A stretch of 64,000 nt of DNA from Juglans regia (Eukaryota; Streptophyta; Magnoliopsida; Fagales; Juglandaceae), in contig NC_049911.1 of the NCBI RefSeq assembly GCF_001411555.2, forward strand, positions 32,275,044-32,339,043, read 5' to 3'. The notes beneath the pieces are model-generated. The model saw only the letters and a list, made by a program, of their open reading frames with translations, did no database searches and was not told the DNA's origin. The position numbers and the translations under genes are program-made. Shown here piece by piece: positions 61,260 through 64,000 of the stretch (the first letter of the stretch is position 1; each line of letters starts with the position of its first letter).

Positions 61260-61690
61260 GTAATATGTGATATAACCCTTGAACCCAACACGATCATGAC
61301 ATGAACCCAACACGATCATGACATGAAATTAATGGGTTTGTATTTGATGTTAACGGGTTTGGATCAAAATGAATTGACCCATTAAGACACGATTTATAAA
61401 CAGGTCAATAACGTGTCAACCTGCTTAACACGAAACCCGTTTTGATCCGTTTAAAATTTATTTCAAAATTAAAATTTTATTATGTTTTTATTATTTTTAT
61501 TGTTGGGATTCTAATTTTAAACCTATGCTCATATTTGTTATTATATGATTTGTAATGTTGGGTTTATTGTAAATGGGTTGGGTTAGAATTTGGAAGTTTG
61601 ACACGTTTAACTTAACGGATTGGGTTTAAATTTTCTTATATAGTCTAATATTCATAACTTGACACGACACAAAAACAATCCAAAAACACG
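61260..61690. repeat. Dispersed repeat rich in AACGGGT, copy 2
   Basis: Contains ttaacgggtttggatcaaaa, cttaacacgaaacccgtt and ggttgggttagaattt, related to the words at 28780-29310. At its left edge aacccaacacgatcatgaca is repeated twice in direct tandem. Non-coding. Confidence 0.5.
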
Positions 61691-62043
61691 ATTTATCACC
61701 CTGACAGCTGAGTGTTGAAAATTGCGAACCTTAGGTTGGGGGATTCTTCTTTTGTTTTGCATAAAAGTTAGGAGTGGAGAAAACATATTAGAGCAAGTCA
61801 AGATACTTGTACAATCCATGATCTTTTGGACTATTAATGTGCTTGTAGCTAGCTAATTAGCAAGAATACTTTGAATAATTATGAGGATTGACCAAACCCC
61901 ATTGGCCTTGATTCATGTTCAGTCTCATCATGTGGCTTATCATCTTGACTAGTAATAAAGTACTGTTGCAAATAATGCATCAATGCATCATGACCCACAC
62001 CCCCCCAAAATCAACGATCTTGATCTTTTGTTTTATGCTCCAT

Positions 62044-62890
62044 TTAGAGTGTGTTTGAATGTTGAATTGAACTGAGTTGAATTGAATTAGGGGGGTAAGT
62101 TGAAACCGAAAAACCGGAAAACCGATCCGGACCGGACCGGTTTTACCGGTTTTGAACAGGTCCGGTCCGAAACCGGTTCTTAGAATATGAAAAACCGGCC
62201 TGTTCCGATTTTTGAATTTTTCGGACCGAACCGGTTGATAAAAAAAATATTTATATTATTGTATATATAAGTTTTATACAAAATATTATATATATATTAA
62301 TATATATAAGTTTTATATATTATGTATAATTATAATTTTTTATTTGAAAGTTTTATATATAAATATATATATTTATATATGAAATAATTTCTTATTATAA
62401 TTTATAAATTATTACATAAAATGTTTATACTAAATCACTAAAAGTTTATAACTAATACTAATATTAAATATATAGTTTATAACTAATACTAATATATAAC
62501 TTATAATAAAAGTATAAAACAATATTTTTTAAATTAATTTTTTTTTTATAAACAAATTTATAATGACAAATTGTGAAACTTACATTTTAAAAAAATCGAA
62601 AAATCGGACCGGACCGGAACGAAAACCGGTAAAACTGAAAGTACCGGTTTAGGAGGGTAACTGGTGCATAATCGGTTTTGAAAAATACAAAACCGGTACA
62701 TACCAGTTCGGTCTTAGATTTTTTTCAAAACTGGATCGGACCGGACCGGTTACACCCCTAAATTGAATTGAGTTGATAAAATATTATTATTATTTTAAAA
62801 TTTAAAAAAATTAAATTATTTATTATATTTTGTATTGAAAATTGAAAAAATTATAACGATGAGTTGGAATGAATTGAGATTCTAACTCAC
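62044..62890. repeat. GATGAG/GTTTGGAT-type repeat, split by the hAT element
   Basis: The flanks of the hAT element join into one repeat: gtgtttgaatgttgaattga... on the left, and gttgataaaatattatta ... gatgagttggaatgaattga on the right. Removing 62088-62760 and one target duplication restores a contiguous copy, so the hAT insertion is younger. Confidence 0.6.
62088..62760. mobile_element. hAT-type MITE, 673 bp, with CCGG-rich arms
   Basis: The ends are TAGGGGGGTAAG and the inverted ...TTACACCCCTA. They are flanked by an identical 8-base duplication aattgaat (62080-62087 and 62761-62768), the size made by hAT transposases. The two outer arms, about 130-180 bases each, are dense in ccggaccggttt/aaaccggt words and partly complementary, while the centre is nearly pure AT. 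No ORF is present. Confidence 0.88.
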
Positions 62891-63359
62891 CCATAATTGA
62901 TCAAAACATGAAGAATGCGGCTGGCCCAAAACAGAAAAATCAAAATCGCCAGAGATTTGTCAAAAAATATCGCAATACATTTAAGAAGACGTTTCAAACA
63001 CCATACATTTGGTAATCATATCTGAGAATCAACAGCCTAAAATTGGAATTTAGAGCCGATCGAGCAAGCAACTGAGCGGATCAGTATACGATATTGTACG
63101 TGGATCTCGGTCTAACCCATAATATAATTATTGCAGTCTTGCTGACACCACTACTCATGTATGGGTCTATTTTATGTTTAAAACGCTAACAGTATTGGGC
63201 CATTTCGGGCTTCAAAGTCAACCCAAAAGCCCCCATTCTTTCTATTTTGTAACATTCGAGCCTAAGCTTGTTACCTGATTCATTATTTCTGGTTGCTTGT
63301 TTAACTTGTTAAAGCATTGAAAAATGAAAGGAGCTGCCACACTTGAAGCAATAAGAAAA

Positions 63360-63615
63360 GAGTAAAGTTACTCTCACCGCTCTCGGTCCCACTCCCGATC
63401 CCATTATATTTTTAAAAAAAATTTTTAATATATTTTTTTTATTTAGTGATAAAGTAAGTATTTTTTAATAATATTATAATTTTTTTATTTTTTCAAAAAA
63501 ATATTTTATAATATTAAAAAAATATATGTATAAAAAAGTAAAATAAAAAAATATAACATTTTACACTATGAGTGACTCCCAGCGGGATTGGGAGCGGTGG
63601 CTGTAGAGCCACTCG
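63360..63615. mobile_element. 256-bp MITE with 8-bp target duplication
   Basis: Flanked by taagaaaa at 63352-63359 and 63616-63623. The arms (cggtcccactcccgatccca and gggattgggagcggtggctg) are imperfect inverted repeats. The centre has tttagtgataaagtaagtat, related to the core of the 254-bp element at 43361. Size and centre suggest one family with diverged ends. Confidence 0.75.
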
Positions 63616-63714
63616 TAAGAAAATGAATGGGAGTGCACTTGTGCTGCCCATTTAGAGGTATCGGGCAATACTTTCAAAGGGTGCCGAGCTCAGTGTGGAA
63701 ACACCAGAAGGTAG

Positions 63715-64000
63715 GGAGATTTAGACATTGTTATTTTGTATAGTAAGATGAGATGAGATGATATGTGAATAACAGTGAAATAGTTTAAATTAATATATTT
63801 TATGAAATTTTGGAAAATGAGAGAAAAAAAATTAAATATTGTTAGAATATAATTTTTATTTTAGGATTTGAAAAAATTAAATTATTTTTTTATATTTTGT
63901 TTAGAAGTTTGAGAAAATTGTAATAATTAGATAATGATTAGATAAAAAAATTTGAAAATTTAAAATTAAAAAGTGTTTGTATTTATGGTGTTGAATGTTG
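63715..64000. repeat. GATGAG-family repeat, cut by the window end
   Basis: Starts near gatgagatgagatgatatg and continues with AT-rich ttaaatattgttagaatat-type sequence shared with 45.2 kb. The right end lies outside the window. Confidence 0.5.

Noticed and set aside
1..64000. CRISPR arrays, bacterial operons, riboswitches or prophage
   Set aside because: Spliced plant genes and plant transposons throughout show nuclear plant DNA; repeats present are minisatellites and transposons without spacer structure.

Overview
The window looks like nuclear DNA of a eudicot plant, possibly a woody member of the Fagales such as the walnut/pecan family. Genes are intron-rich with GT-AG splice sites, intergenic DNA is very AT-rich, and small transposons and plant-specific protein families are abundant. 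The species is inferred from general impression only.

Six genes or gene parts can be supported. A RhoGAP-like gene of the Arabidopsis At5g61530 type runs off the left edge (1-3484, minus; seven exons, 3' end missing). A complete three-exon STP-family sugar/H+ symporter follows (5967-8180, minus). A complete eleven-exon CER3/WAX2 cuticular-wax gene lies at 29804-34201 (plus). An unrecognised small gene with a duplicated motif starts at 37844 (plus). Two single-coding-exon atypical helix-loop-helix regulators lie at 48858-49121 and 58544-59134 (both plus). CER3 acts in very-long-chain alkane synthesis, STP proteins in sugar uptake, and the HLH proteins probably as non-DNA-binding repressors. 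Nothing suggests that these genes form one pathway.

The main accessory feature is a decayed FAR1/FHY3-MULE transposase-like gene (13434-16511, plus). It keeps its reading frame through five exons but carries seven in-frame stops and one lost splice donor. Its first exons resemble the proline-rich N-terminus of G-box-binding bZIP factors, an unexpected combination. Tandem-repeat-rich DNA lies on both sides of it.

The remainder is a transposon landscape: three LINE fragments (11.5-12.6, 19.5-19.9 and 35.3-35.8 kb), a possible solo LTR (9.6-10.3 kb), a copia-type LTR with primer-binding site (40.05-40.57 kb), a TRIM-like remnant (38.9-39.2 kb), a pair of tRNA-derived SINEs (26.4 and 54.2 kb) and several MITE families. 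Some MITEs have exact target-site duplications and some are nested. Further features are a 1.1-kb non-coding tandem duplication (20.64-22.86 kb) and many microsatellites. The stretches 20-29.3, 42.9-48.7, 49.1-58.1 and 59.2-64 kb show no gene I can support.
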